Positions 1 through 9,044 of a stretch of 64,000 nucleotides of DNA are shown piece after piece. Origin of the DNA: Pedobacter sp. AK013. GTDB taxonomy: Bacteria; Bacteroidota; Bacteroidia; Sphingobacteriales; Sphingobacteriaceae. Below the pieces are notes generated by a model. It had not been told where the DNA came from, ran no database searches, and saw only the letters and a program-made list of their open reading frames with translations. The translations under genes and the position numbers were made by a program. Position 1 is the stretch's first letter, and each line of letters begins with the position of its first letter. The DNA lies in the NCBI RefSeq assembly GCF_014205835.1, contig NZ_JACHCQ010000015.1, positions 62,001-126,000 of the forward strand, read 5' to 3'.

Positions 1-1852
1 CAAAATTATTTAAGTTAGAATTAATGATGTTTACACCAATGTTTTCCATTGGAGGAAGGATAGCGGCATCAAAATTCTCTTCCTGGTTGCCTATTCGTTT
101 CGCCTTAAAGCTACTTAACTTAGCATTATACAAGGTGTAACGCTGGTAGCGATAATAGCTGTAGACAATATCATCAGTTGTAGAGACCGAAATTGCAGGC
201 GAAAATTCAGTAATCCCACTAATTCCTGTAAAATAATCGGTCAATTGATCAACCGTATTATCTGCTAAATTGTATTTGTATAAATTTCTAAATCCATCTC
301 TGTTCGAGAGGAAATAGATGTTTTGACTATTCGAAGAGAATTGTGCATTTAGGTTATTCGCTCCCGGAAAAACATCTAAATTACTCACTGTTTTAGATGC
401 AATATCGTAAACGGCAAGGTTTATTGGCAAAACAGCATTAACTACGTTGGCCTGGATTGCTGCTCTATCTGATGAAAACACCAGTTTTTTACCATCAGGC
501 GAGTAACTCGGTGCATAATCAGAATATACGTCGTTAGTAATTTGGGTAACTGTTTTAGTGTCTAAATTGTAAGAGAAGATATCACTCTGTCCTTCAACCA
601 TCCCCGAGAAAGCAATATCTTTTCCATTTGGCGCCCAGGTTAAATTACCAAACTGCTGCACCTGATCCATCGCTGTTTGAGAAACTGTAGTTCCGTTTGA
701 AACATTGATAATCATCATCTGGTTTTTACCGTGACTGAAGATACTAAAGGCAAATTGTTTACTATCTGGCGACCATGCACCAGCTGACTCTATAAAGTTG
801 AAATCATCAATGTGCCCATTAGAGATCTGACTGCTCAGCTTTCGGATAATTCTTCCGGTTTTAGCATCTGCAAGAAATAAATCTATGCCAAAAAGATCTT
901 TTTCAGACATAAAGGCTAAATATTTCCCATCTGGACTAAGGGCAGGGGCAACGTTCATATTACCTGCGTTTTTATTGTCGATGATTTTTGTGCCCGTAAT
1001 TTTAATCTGCGAACTATCTGCTTTTAACATTGGCTTATAGTGCGCATCGATAGAATTTTTCCATAAGCCCGATAATGTTTTATCGTCATAGCCGAAAGTA
1101 TACCTAATGGCATTTTCGTAACCGTATTTTGCAGTATTCTTAAATAATGGAACAATGGTAGTATCGCCGTATTGAGAACCTATGTAAGTCCAAAAGGCCT
1201 GGCCATAACGGTAAGGGAAATATTTATTTGAGTTGGTTAAATCTTTAAGTGAGGGGATATCACGGTTCAACATTGCATCGCGCATCCACATGGAAGTAAA
1301 TGCATCCTTTTTCCCTATTGACAGGTACTCGGCCATACCTTCAACCATCCACAATGGTGTTTGGCCCACGTTTTCTAAACTAATCGAATCTTTTTCGAGC
1401 AAAAGGTGATATTGAAAAGCATGGACAAGCTCGTGGCCTAAAACGTGTCTTGTTTGACTGTTCAGTTCCATAACAGGCATAATCACCCTGTTTTTTAGTG
1501 CCTCGGTAACCCCACCGGTACCAATTCCAATTTCACCGTTAAGTACCGTTGTTTGCTGGAAATCGGGATGGTTATTATATAGAATGATAGGATTTTTCTT
1601 TAAAAAAGTATCTCTAAAAACTTCCTGATGCATTTTGTACCAGGTTTCGGCATCTTGCGAAAAACGTTTTAAAAGTTTCTCGTTTTTGATGTAGTAGTAA
1701 ATCTCAAAATGGGGTGTTTGCAAAACCTTAAAGTCGAGTTTTTTATACCTTACCTTGTTTTGTCCGAAGTATTGAGCCTGAACTGAAGAAGAAAGAATAA
1801 GCAGGAGCAATAAAGAAGAATATCGCTTTAATAAAGTAGAGCCTATTTTCAT
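1..1852 (-). CDS. Secreted gluzincin metalloprotease with TolB-like beta-propeller, 3' end outside window
   Basis: Open from ATG at 1852 (minus) to the window edge, 617 codons with no stop, so the C-terminus is missing. Residues 1-27 form a signal peptide ending in Ala-Gln. HELVH at residues 140-144 followed by VEGMAEY near 170 is the HExxH plus downstream Glu pattern of gluzincin peptidases (seen). From about residue 270 onward repeated segments such as ALSPDGKYLAFMS, SYSPDGKKLVFSS and LTWAPNGKDIAFS are WD40-like/TolB propeller blades. The combination is known in Bacteroidota as exported peptidase-MA-type proteins with a propeller; substrate unknown. It follows PBP1A on the same strand after a 174-nt gap in which I see no gene. 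Exported or periplasmic location is inferred. Confidence 0.85.
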   Translation of the reverse strand, partial: MKIGSTLLKRYSSLLLLLILSSSVQAQYFGQNKVRYKKLDFKVLQTPHFEIYYYIKNEKLLKRFSQDAETWYKMHQEVFRDTFLKKNPIILYNNHPDFQQTTVLNGEIGIGTGGVTEALKNRVIMPVMELNSQTRHVLGHELVHAFQYHLLLEKDSISLENVGQTPLWMVEGMAEYLSIGKKDAFTSMWMRDAMLNRDIPSLKDLTNSNKYFPYRYGQAFWTYIGSQYGDTTIVPLFKNTAKYGYENAIRYTFGYDDKTLSGLWKNSIDAHYKPMLKADSSQIKITGTKIIDNKNAGNMNVAPALSPDGKYLAFMSEKDLFGIDLFLADAKTGRIIRKLSSQISNGHIDDFNFIESAGAWSPDSKQFAFSIFSHGKNQMMIINVSNGTTVSQTAMDQVQQFGNLTWAPNGKDIAFSGMVEGQSDIFSYNLDTKTVTQITNDVYSDYAPSYSPDGKKLVFSSDRAAIQANVVNAVLPINLAVYDIASKTVSNLDVFPGANNLNAQFSSNSQNIYFLSNRDGFRNLYKYNLADNTVDQLTDYFTGISGITEFSPAISVSTTDDIVYSYYRYQRYTLYNAKLSSFKAKRIGNQEENFDAAILPPMENIGVNIINSNLNNF

Positions 1853-2026
1853 ATGTGTGGTTTTAGTAATAAAGTTCAATAATTTACGAAAATGAAATTT
1901 TAAGAGATCTGGAAAATAAAAATAGTAATTGTTTAAAACAGTATTAAAATTTTAACATTTTTTAAACGTTTTTCTACTAAAAATCATAGATAGGTGATAA
2001 ATCAGGCTTATTTACTGCAATAAAAA

Positions 2027-4477
2027 CTATGGCTGATTATTTTCGTTCTTTTTCCTTTCTTTTTCTTCCTGGCGCTGTTTTCTTCTCAATTCCCTTTCTT
2101 CCTTTTTGGTTAAAGGGACAGTCGCTGCTGGGGAATTTTGTACAGGTTCAGTTTTATTTTCTTCCTTTTTTACTTCGGGTTCAACAGTTACAGGAATAAC
2201 TGTTTCTGGTGTTTCAGGTACAGCAAAATCTGTAGAATCTACCGCTAAACTATCCGTTGATGTGGTATCTCTAATAATCCGTGGGCTAGGGCAGTTGTAG
2301 GTTCTCGTAATATTAACAGTTGCTTTTGGAAACGGGCCATAAGTATAACCTGAGCTTGGATCTAGGTATACCTTTTCCATAAACTTAGCAAAAATAGGCA
2401 GAGCTGTTCTCGAGCCTTCTCCTTGTTCACCATTTTTAAAGTGTGCAGTTCTTTCATCGCAACCTACCCAAACACCAGTTACCAAGTCTTTGGTTAATCC
2501 CATGTACCAGGCATCTACATAATCTGAAGAAGTACCTGTTTTACCACCAATTTGATTGTTTTTTCTAAACAGATCTGGCCATTCCCATAATGCCTGCGAT
2601 GTACCTTCTGGCTCTTCCATACCGCCACGGAACATGTAGGTCATTAACCAGGCAATTTCTTCTGTTAAAACCCTTTTGGTTTTAGGCTTAAACTCATCAA
2701 TTACATTGTTATCCTGATCGGTAATTTTCTCTACCAAAATGGGATCTGTTTTAATCCCCTTATTCATAAAAGTAGCGTAGGCTTTAACCATTTCGTAAAC
2801 GGTAACATCGTTTGAGCCTAAACTTACTGATGGTACAGATTCTAGATGGCTATCAATTCCGCACTCATGTGCATATTTTACTACATTATCCCAGCCTACC
2901 TTTTCTGTTACCTGGGCAGTAATGGTATTTACCGATTTTGCCATTGCCCACCTTAAGCTCATTTCCCTGTACGAAACACTGTAATCGGCATTTTTTGGCT
3001 CCCAATATTTCGTTTGACCTTTATCCTGATAAGCAATTTTAACCGGTTTATCGGTAAATTTATCGCAAGGGCTCATACCTTGTTCTAAAGCTGTTAAATA
3101 GGCAAATGGTTTAAAAGTAGAACCTGCCTGACGTTTAGATTGATTAACGTGATCGTATTTGAAAAATTTATGGTCTATACCACCAACCCAAACTTTAATT
3201 TTACCACTTGCTGGTTCCATGGTCATCATTCCGGTGTTCATGATTTTTCCATAATAACGGATCGAATCTAAAGTAGAGAATAAAGTATCTCGATCGCCTT
3301 TATAAGTGAAAATCTGCATTCTTTTCTTTTTATTAAAATAAGCAGTAACAGAATCTGGATTATTAGGGAATTTCTTTTGCAAAAGCGCATAAATTGGTAA
3401 ATTTTTCATCGCTCTATCTGGATAATCAACCTTTTGCTTTTCAGAATCGTACCAGGGATCTTCGTTGCCCCACACGCTATAAAACCTGCGCTGCAAGATC
3501 CTCATCTGATCAGCAACTGCATCCTCAGCATATTTTTGAAGTTTAGAATCGATAGTCGTGTAAATCTTTAATCCATCTTCATAAAGGTCGTAACCATTAT
3601 CAGTGCACCATTTCTCTAAATATTTTGCCACAGCAGCCCTTAAATAAGAGTCTCCATCGCTACCATCCTGCATTTTACCCTCTTTTAGTTTAATAGGCTC
3701 TTTTGATAATTCAGTTAAACTATCTTTGCTCAGATACTTGTACTTGTTCATCTGTGCAAGCACTACATTTCTTCTTTCTAAAGCTTTTGCAGGATTTTTG
3801 GTTGGATTATATAATGTTGTTCCTTTTAGCATACCCACAAGCATGGCTGCATCTGTAGTGGCCAGATCTTTAGCTTCCTTATCAAAGTAAATCCGGCTTG
3901 CTGTTTTTATACCATAGGTATTGTTACCGAAAGAAACGGTATTCAGGTACATGGTGATAATATCGTTTTTAGAATAGTTTGATTCTAGCTTCACAGCAGT
4001 CATCCATTCTTTTAATTTTACAATTAAGGTTCTTACTAATGGTATTTTGATCAACAGTCCCTGCGATTTATTATAACGCGTACGGTAAAGGTTTTTTGCC
4101 AATTGTTGTGTAATGGTACTTGCACCCCCATCTTTTCCTAAACCAACAACTGCACGGCCAACCGCTTGCACATCAATACCCCAGTGTTTGTAGAAACGAA
4201 CATCTTCGGTAGCAACCAAAGCTTGCACTACACTTGGTGCAATTTCATCATAATTTACAGGTGTTCTATTTTCTTTAAAGTACCTGCCAATCAGTTTTCC
4301 ATCGGCAGTGTAAAGCTCTGAACCCACCCGAAGAGTGGGTGCTTTGATGTCTCGAACACTCGGTGAATAGCCAAATAACCACAAAAAGTTTAGCTGAAGG
4401 GCAGAAAAGAAAATTATTATAAAAAATAAAACTATTATCGAATAACGTAAGTACTTGTTTTTTATCTCTTTAAACAT
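2027..4477 (-). CDS. Class A penicillin-binding protein (PBP1A-type transglycosylase/transpeptidase)
   Basis: 816 aa. It polymerises lipid II glycan strands and cross-links the peptides in the periplasm. One N-terminal membrane anchor (about residues 12-36). The GT51 domain carries EDVRFYKHWGID at 91-102 and TITQQLAKN at 121-129. The transpeptidase domain carries STFK (Ser453, Lys456), SVN at 515-517 and KTGTS at 646-650, so both catalytic halves look intact. A charged Lys/Glu/Pro tail of about 80 residues ends the protein, as is common in Bacteroidota PBP1A. Start ATG at 4477; divergent from the PPK2 gene across 138 nt. Function follows from family knowledge; no oddities. Confidence 0.95.
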   Translation of the reverse strand: MFKEIKNKYLRYSIIVLFFIIIFFSALQLNFLWLFGYSPSVRDIKAPTLRVGSELYTADGKLIGRYFKENRTPVNYDEIAPSVVQALVATEDVRFYKHWGIDVQAVGRAVVGLGKDGGASTITQQLAKNLYRTRYNKSQGLLIKIPLVRTLIVKLKEWMTAVKLESNYSKNDIITMYLNTVSFGNNTYGIKTASRIYFDKEAKDLATTDAAMLVGMLKGTTLYNPTKNPAKALERRNVVLAQMNKYKYLSKDSLTELSKEPIKLKEGKMQDGSDGDSYLRAAVAKYLEKWCTDNGYDLYEDGLKIYTTIDSKLQKYAEDAVADQMRILQRRFYSVWGNEDPWYDSEKQKVDYPDRAMKNLPIYALLQKKFPNNPDSVTAYFNKKKRMQIFTYKGDRDTLFSTLDSIRYYGKIMNTGMMTMEPASGKIKVWVGGIDHKFFKYDHVNQSKRQAGSTFKPFAYLTALEQGMSPCDKFTDKPVKIAYQDKGQTKYWEPKNADYSVSYREMSLRWAMAKSVNTITAQVTEKVGWDNVVKYAHECGIDSHLESVPSVSLGSNDVTVYEMVKAYATFMNKGIKTDPILVEKITDQDNNVIDEFKPKTKRVLTEEIAWLMTYMFRGGMEEPEGTSQALWEWPDLFRKNNQIGGKTGTSSDYVDAWYMGLTKDLVTGVWVGCDERTAHFKNGEQGEGSRTALPIFAKFMEKVYLDPSSGYTYGPFPKATVNITRTYNCPSPRIIRDTTSTDSLAVDSTDFAVPETPETVIPVTVEPEVKKEENKTEPVQNSPAATVPLTKKEERELRRKQRQEEKERKKNENNQP

Positions 4478-4615
4478 ACTGAATAGGATGATCTTTAGGT
4501 AAAGGCTGTGGCGTTAAATATAAAAAACTCTATATGCAAATTAACGTATTTAATTTACTTATTTTTTAGTTCTATATTTAAATTATTGATGCATCGATTT
4601 ATCTAAAAACAATAC

Positions 4616-5500
4616 ATGATTATGAAAAACGAATTTAAAGGATTAATTGTACAAGGAGATAAGAAATTTTCTTTAAAAAACCATAAAACAGATTTTACCG
4701 GAGGTTACAACAAAGAAAAAGCTAAAGATGCATTGGTGAATTCGAAAATAGAACTAGACCATTTACAGGAGAAATTATATGCATCTGGAAAACACTCTGT
4801 TCTGATTATTTTTCAGGCGATGGATGCCGCGGGAAAAGATAGTGCAATTGAGCATGTAATGAGTGGACTAAATCCGCAGGGATGCCAGGTGTATAGTTTT
4901 AAAGTGCCTACATCTGAAGAATACGAGCATGATTTTTTGTGGAGACATTATAAAGCTTTGCCAGAACGCGGTAGAATAGGCATCCATAACCGTTCGCATT
5001 ATGAAAACGTTTTGGTTTGTAAGGTGCACCCCGAATATATTTTAAGTGAAAATATCCCAGGTTTTAATGATGTTAAAAAGATCAATAAAAGCTTTTGGCA
5101 ACAGCGCTATAAAAGTATCAAAAATTTTGAAGAGCATTTAACGGCTAATGGAACAGTAATTTTAAAGTTCTTTTTAAATGTGAGCAAGGATGAACAAAAA
5201 CAACGCTTTTTAGAGCGTATTGATGATCCTACTAAAAACTGGAAATTCTCATCTGGCGATATTAAAGAAAGGGCCTTGTGGGATAAGTACATGGAAGCCT
5301 ATCAGGATGCAATTAACGAAACCAGCACAGCAGAATCGCCTTGGTATATCATACCTGCTGATAAAAAATGGTTTGCACGGCTGGCAATAAGCGAAATTAT
5401 TGAAGATAAATTAAAAAGCCTTGACCTGAAGTTTCCTGTTTTGGGTGAAGCAGAAGTGGCTAAACTCGACGAAACAAAAAGTATTTTATTAAGTGAATAA
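4616..5500 (+). CDS. PPK2-family polyphosphate kinase (polyphosphate:nucleotide phosphotransferase)
   Basis: 294 aa single-domain PPK2. MDAAGKDSAIEHVMSGLNPQG is the Walker-A-like loop, and the segments WRHYKALPERGRIGIHNRSHYE and later FLERIDDPTKNWKFS are typical PPK2 lid and Walker-B regions. Family enzymes transfer phosphate from polyphosphate to AMP, ADP or GDP (or the reverse); which nucleotide class applies cannot be settled by eye. Cytoplasmic. Two in-frame ATGs (4616 and 4622) are possible starts; I keep the first. It converges on rnpB, whose 3' end lies directly behind the stop codon. Confidence 0.92.
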   Translation: MIMKNEFKGLIVQGDKKFSLKNHKTDFTGGYNKEKAKDALVNSKIELDHLQEKLYASGKHSVLIIFQAMDAAGKDSAIEHVMSGLNPQGCQVYSFKVPTSEEYEHDFLWRHYKALPERGRIGIHNRSHYENVLVCKVHPEYILSENIPGFNDVKKINKSFWQQRYKSIKNFEEHLTANGTVILKFFLNVSKDEQKQRFLERIDDPTKNWKFSSGDIKERALWDKYMEAYQDAINETSTAESPWYIIPADKKWFARLAISEIIEDKLKSLDLKFPVLGEAEVAKLDETKSILLSE

Positions 5501-5884
5501 AAAAATGCAGGTCTATAAGCCGGGTTCTGTTTCCTGATTGCTCAGGATTTCTATCATTTATCCACTATAAACGTTGCCGTTTATCTCTAACGACCTACCC
5601 ACTAACATCGGACGGGCAGCCCTACGTACGTTAGCCTATTTGGTCTTTCAACTCCCGGGGTTTACAAACCACTACAGTCGCCTGTAATGCTCGTGCGCTC
5701 TTACCGCACGTTTTCACCCTTATCCCGGCGTAAAGCCGAGACGGTATATTTTCTGTTGCACTAATCCGTAATTCAGGTTTTCATTCCTGAACCCCTTTCC
5801 GTTAGAAAGCGAGATGCCCTGCGTTGCCCGGACTTTCCTCTTTTCCGATTTTATTCGAAACAGCGATAGAACAACCTGCATTTT
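5501..5884 (-). ncRNA. rnpB: RNase P RNA (bacterial class A)
   Basis: Read on the minus strand, the 5' end AAAATGCAGGT pairs with the 3' end ACCTGCATTTT (P1). In between are GAGGAAAGTCCGGGC (at about 5826-5841, the hallmark P3/P4 strand), GGGTGAAAACGTGCGGTAAG, AAACCCCGGGAG, GGTAGGTCGTT and the closing ACAGAACCCGGCTTATAG. This is the catalytic RNA that matures tRNA 5' ends. Termini are estimated from P1 pairing and may be off by a few bases. Confidence 0.96.
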
Positions 5885-5887
5885 GTG

Positions 5888-5895
5888 CAAAGATG
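5888..5895 (-). promoter_or_regulatory. Putative -7 box of rnpB (CATCTTTG)
   Basis: On the minus strand CATCTTTG matches the Bacteroidota -7 consensus TAnnTTTG at 7 of 8 positions. It would place the transcription start within a few bases of the P1 5' strand of rnpB. A TTTG that could serve as -33 box lies about 22 nt upstream, slightly wider than usual. Inference from consensus only. Confidence 0.45.
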
Positions 5896-5970
5896 GTTTT
5901 TTTTAAGCACAAAGGCACAAAGAATAGGAAGATTTATCTCTTGATATCGTCAAGCTAAAATTAATCAGTT

Positions 5971-6393
5971 TTATTTACAATTCTGCAAATCTTTTGAAAC
6001 CCTCGAGTAAGGTACAAATCCCTGCTTATTGCCAAATGAATTGGTGATATAAACCACTACCTGTGCTACATCAATATCAGCAAGCTCGGGGAAAGCAGGC
6101 ATTTTTTCCTTATATTCTTTACCATGGATAATCAAAGTTTCATTTGCTCCATTTTTGATAAAACAGGCCAAACTTGTTTTGTTCGCTTTTAAGAAAACAG
6201 AATCGGTTAGGGGAGGTGTAAGTTGGCCAAGCCCCTCTCCATTTTCACCATGGCAGTTCTGGCACTTGGCTTTATAGATATCTTTTCCATTCGACATGTA
6301 ATTTTGCAGATCAATTGTTTCTTGGTTTTGGCAGGAAACGATAATGGCAACCAGAGAAAGAAAAAATATAATGTTGATGATGTACTTACGCAT
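5971..6393 (-). CDS. Class I c-type cytochrome lipoprotein
   Basis: The ORF opens at 6438, but ATG at 6393 gives a clean lipoprotein signal (MRKYIINIIFFLSLVAIIVSC, lipobox Cys21), so I choose it: 140 aa. CQNCH at residues 44-48 is the haem-c attachment site, and KMPAFPEL near the C-terminus supplies the likely axial Met. Monohaem electron carrier, probably anchored on the periplasmic face. It is the last gene of the copper-type block, after SCO1; a short palindrome (6411-6448) sits between them. Possibly an electron carrier for the MauG-like enzyme or a terminal oxidase (inference). Confidence 0.9.
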   Translation of the reverse strand: MRKYIINIIFFLSLVAIIVSCQNQETIDLQNYMSNGKDIYKAKCQNCHGENGEGLGQLTPPLTDSVFLKANKTSLACFIKNGANETLIIHGKEYKEKMPAFPELADIDVAQVVVYITNSFGNKQGFVPYSRVSKDLQNCK

Positions 6394-6410
6394 GGACGTT
6401 TTGTAAAGGG

Positions 6411-6448
6411 AACCGTCATTTCGCTGTACTTCAATCAAAATGACGGTT
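6411..6448. repeat. Short extragenic palindrome (GTCATTTCG family)
   Basis: Arms AACCGTCATTTCG and CAAAATGACGGTT are complementary with one mismatch, loop 12 nt. It shares the GTCATTTCG/ATGACG ends of the longer palindromes at 16403 and 46754. Lies in the SCO1-cytochrome gap. Confidence 0.65.
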
Positions 6449-6459
6449 AAATTATAGCT

Positions 6460-7110
6460 CTATTTATTATACTCAGCTAATAAAACTGGAATATCTTTTA
6501 TTAATTGTTCTACCTGATCTTCTTTAGTACCATCGTAAGCACCACGAATATGCCTGTCTTTGTCTATTAAAACCAAATAACCTTGATGAATGTAACCATC
6601 TTTTGCTGTACTATCTTCACCAACAGCAACTAAATAATTTTTCTCGGCCAAGGTATAAACGCTATCCTTACTACCATAAAGAAATAGCCATTTCGGACCA
6701 TCTACACCAAGTTTTTGCGCATATTTTTTTAGAACACTCGGTTTATCATATTTAAAATCGATTGTATGTGATACAAACATCACGTCGGGGTTGAGTTTAA
6801 ATTCGCTGAAAACCTTCGCAAGATTTCGGTGCATGGTAGGACAGATAGTTGTACATGAAGTAAAAAAGAAATCGGCTATATAAATTTTGCCATCAGTTGC
6901 TTTGTTTGTTGTTACCACGCTATCCTGGTTCAGGAAAGACCAGTTTGGAATAGTTTGGTAAACAGTATCAATTTTCTCTATGCCTGCCGCATCTCTAACA
7001 GTTTCGGCATGACGCTCGCCATAAAATGGAAGTTTTCTTTCTTGTTTGCAAGCGCTAAATATAGAAACAGCTAGCAGTGATGTAGCTAAATAAGCTGTGA
7101 TTTTATTCAT
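6460..7110 (-). CDS. SCO1/SenC-family copper chaperone (lipoprotein)
   Basis: 216 aa. Lipobox ending at Cys21. Thioredoxin-like fold with SCTTICP (Cys86 and Cys90, the CxxxC copper site) and the distal His175 in GYIHQGYLVLID, i.e. all three SCO copper ligands are present. SCO proteins deliver copper to, or reduce, the CuA site of cytochrome oxidase. Located between the YHS protein and a cytochrome c on the same strand, consistent with a copper/respiration cluster. Start ATG at 7110. Confidence 0.93.
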   Translation of the reverse strand: MNKITAYLATSLLAVSIFSACKQERKLPFYGERHAETVRDAAGIEKIDTVYQTIPNWSFLNQDSVVTTNKATDGKIYIADFFFTSCTTICPTMHRNLAKVFSEFKLNPDVMFVSHTIDFKYDKPSVLKKYAQKLGVDGPKWLFLYGSKDSVYTLAEKNYLVAVGEDSTAKDGYIHQGYLVLIDKDRHIRGAYDGTKEDQVEQLIKDIPVLLAEYNK

Positions 7111-7162
7111 GATTTTATGTTAAAAATGTAAATATACAAGGTAATTCTTTGGGAAGCATTAA

Positions 7163-7260
7163 TTGTTTGGAAAAGTCGGAAGTCTGAAGTCCGAAAACAG
7201 AGGCTTGCATGCTTAGGAATTGCGTTCCCAAACTTCCGACATCGGACCTCGATCTTCTAA
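7163..7260. repeat. Intergenic GGAAGTC-type degenerate repeat
   Basis: The stretch contains imperfect GGAAGTCTGAAGTCCGAA and its rough inverse ACTTCCGACATCGGACCTCG. Related words recur at about 7600-7618 and at the end of prmC (60697-60730). Low-complexity noncoding repeat; no function assigned. Confidence 0.5.
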
Positions 7261-7268
7261 CTCATAAC

Positions 7269-7529
7269 TTATTTCTTCACATACTTTGCAGGCTCAGCCA
7301 CAAATTTTTGCTTACAGCTTTCTGAACAAAAATGATAAGTAATTTTATTATACACGGCATTTTTTGATGCATCAGCCTTCACCTTCATTTTACAAACGGG
7401 ATCTACCGGTACTTTCTTTACCGAATCGATGAGCTTGTTTTTTTGCTTGTCGATTATCGGATTTGCATTTGATTTTAGCGTTAATATGATCAATCCAAGT
7501 AGGATTACCAGATAATTTATTTTTTTCAT
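7269..7529 (-). CDS. Secreted YHS-domain metal-binding protein
   Basis: 86 aa with an N-terminal signal peptide (about residues 1-22). The YHS domain is DPVCKMKVKADAS followed by VYNKITYHFCSESCKQKF; its Cys residues resemble the metal-binding YHS/TRASH domains of copper ATPases and chaperones. Probably a periplasmic copper-binding protein (inference). It sits between a small lipoprotein gene and SCO1. Confidence 0.85.
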   Translation of the reverse strand: MKKINYLVILLGLIILTLKSNANPIIDKQKNKLIDSVKKVPVDPVCKMKVKADASKNAVYNKITYHFCSESCKQKFVAEPAKYVKK

Positions 7530-7624
7530 GCTTGATTATTAAAAGTCAGAAACCCGAATACGGGTGTTTTTGATATTTCGCTTGCTAAGCTTTGTATCTT
7601 TGGGCTTCCGACTTATAGACTAAT

Positions 7625-8056
7625 TTATTTAATTTGATATACGGCTATCAGTGAATCAGATTCTCTGGTAACCTTAATGTAGCTATCCTCAACAGCCCTG
7701 ATTTTGATCATTTCAGCTTTGTAATACTCCAGGTCTTCTTGTTTTGTTTTTCCTTTAAAATCATCTTTAAAGAAATGCATCCAATCCATCATTTTTTCAT
7801 CAGCGGCATTTAACCGTGAAATTAAGTCGCCAATTTTTTGCTTTTGTTTGGTTGAATCTGGAGAAAGTTTAATCCGATCTGAAACCAGAAGCGTGTCTAA
7901 CTTCATTTTATTCTTGATTACCTTTTCGCCATCAATCATCAATTTGTCATGGATATTGAGCACTTCTTGGCGGACTGCTTTAGCATCAGGTTCTGTTTTG
8001 CAGGAAATAAACAAAGCCGTTATAAAATATAGCACGGTAATATTTAATCTGTTCAT
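7625..8056 (-). CDS. Small lipoprotein of unknown function, helical
   Basis: The ORF can be opened at 8107, but ATG at 8056 gives MNRLNITVLYFITALFISC, a standard lipoprotein signal, and avoids overlap with the upstream gene; I take it (143 aa). The rest is charged and predicted to be mostly helical (KMKLDTLLVSDRIKLSPDSTKQKQKIGDLISRLNAADEKMMDWMHFF). No catalytic motif recognised. Position 10 nt downstream of the OM barrel gene suggests cotranscription with the copper block. Function unknown. Confidence 0.75.
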   Translation of the reverse strand: MNRLNITVLYFITALFISCKTEPDAKAVRQEVLNIHDKLMIDGEKVIKNKMKLDTLLVSDRIKLSPDSTKQKQKIGDLISRLNAADEKMMDWMHFFKDDFKGKTKQEDLEYYKAEMIKIRAVEDSYIKVTRESDSLIAVYQIK

Positions 8057-8066
8057 ATGCTGTAAT

Positions 8067-9044
8067 TTAAAAATTGTAAGTAATTCCAACATAAACCTTT
8101 CCAGCACTCATCGGGTGATCGGTTTCTGCCTCCCAAATATTCTTTTGTATCCCAGCGTTTAAGGCAATATTTTTATAAAAAACATCTATACCTGCGCCGC
8201 CCATCAGGTTATTCATTACATGTTCTCCGGTTTTTTGACCCTTATACTTTTCTCCTCCAGAATATTCATAAAAAAACTGGGCAGAAGGCATCACCTGAAT
8301 ATCTTTACCAATTCTTTGGGTATAAAAAACATTCAGAAAACTGGTGGTACTATTGGCAATACCTTCATCGCGACTATTGGTCCCGTTAACCTTGTAAGAA
8401 GTGTTCAGGCTTGCACCAAATTTACCCAAACCCACCATGTAGTTGAGGTACACAAAACCATCAGTGCTACCTGTTCCAGCCTGCATGAGCGAGGAATAAC
8501 GGATACCTGCCGTATTTTTAAGGTCGTTTTTACCTGTTGGTAATTTTATCCCTGCTCCGGCAATTAACTGTTGTTTGAAATTATCTTCCAGTTTCTGAAC
8601 AAGGTGGTAGCCCGCATATAGATTGACATCACCAACACTTGATATAGAAGAGGTATATCCGTTGTAGCGCTCACTATTGGAAACATAGGGTAAAATAGCA
8701 TTGATTTCGAGTTTGCTATTGATGAAATATTTCCCCCTTATTTCTAAGGAGCGGTAAAGCTCATAATCATCAGGATTGCCGTCGTGATTAGTTATCGGCG
8801 AATCCTGACTTCTCGCCGGGATAAAGAAACTTCCTCCATTCGGAAATAAGGAATGTGACTGTCCTTCATACCCACTAAATGAGCGGTAGCGGTACAAAAG
8901 GCTAATGCTATTGCGGTTATAGTAAGGAGTAATTCCCATAAAACAGCCGCATATATCACAAGCGATAACCTGGCTGCTCATGAGAACGAAAACTAAAATC
9001 AATAATTTACGACTCGCTGTATAGTGTATTTTTGATAAATTCAT
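8067..9044 (-). CDS. Outer-membrane beta-barrel/transporter-like protein with N-terminal CDICGC motif
   Basis: 325 aa. The signal sequence ends at VIAC, which could be a lipobox (Cys29) or a type I site. The mature protein opens with CDICGC (Cys29, Cys32, Cys34). The rest has alternating strands typical of a barrel (SISLLYRYRSF, KFGASLNTSYKV, IALNAGIQKNIW, GKVYVGITYNF) and ends in an aromatic residue. It overlaps the 3' end of the dihaem peroxidase gene by 38 nt, so the two are probably translationally linked. The Cys cluster in a copper-type neighbourhood suggests metal binding or transport (inference). Resembles the loosely named MetA/phenol-degradation barrel family. Confidence 0.85.
   Translation of the reverse strand: MNLSKIHYTASRKLLILVFVLMSSQVIACDICGCFMGITPYYNRNSISLLYRYRSFSGYEGQSHSLFPNGGSFFIPARSQDSPITNHDGNPDDYELYRSLEIRGKYFINSKLEINAILPYVSNSERYNGYTSSISSVGDVNLYAGYHLVQKLEDNFKQQLIAGAGIKLPTGKNDLKNTAGIRYSSLMQAGTGSTDGFVYLNYMVGLGKFGASLNTSYKVNGTNSRDEGIANSTTSFLNVFYTQRIGKDIQVMPSAQFFYEYSGGEKYKGQKTGEHVMNNLMGGAGIDVFYKNIALNAGIQKNIWEAETDHPMSAGKVYVGITYNF

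Noticed and set aside
6207..6450. Two ORFs antisense or in a second frame over the cytochrome c gene
   Set aside because: Shadows of the haem protein frame; no recognisable domain.
7552..7565. ACCCG-AATA-CGGGT hairpin as terminator
   Set aside because: Only a 5-bp stem and inside the likely polycistronic copper block.
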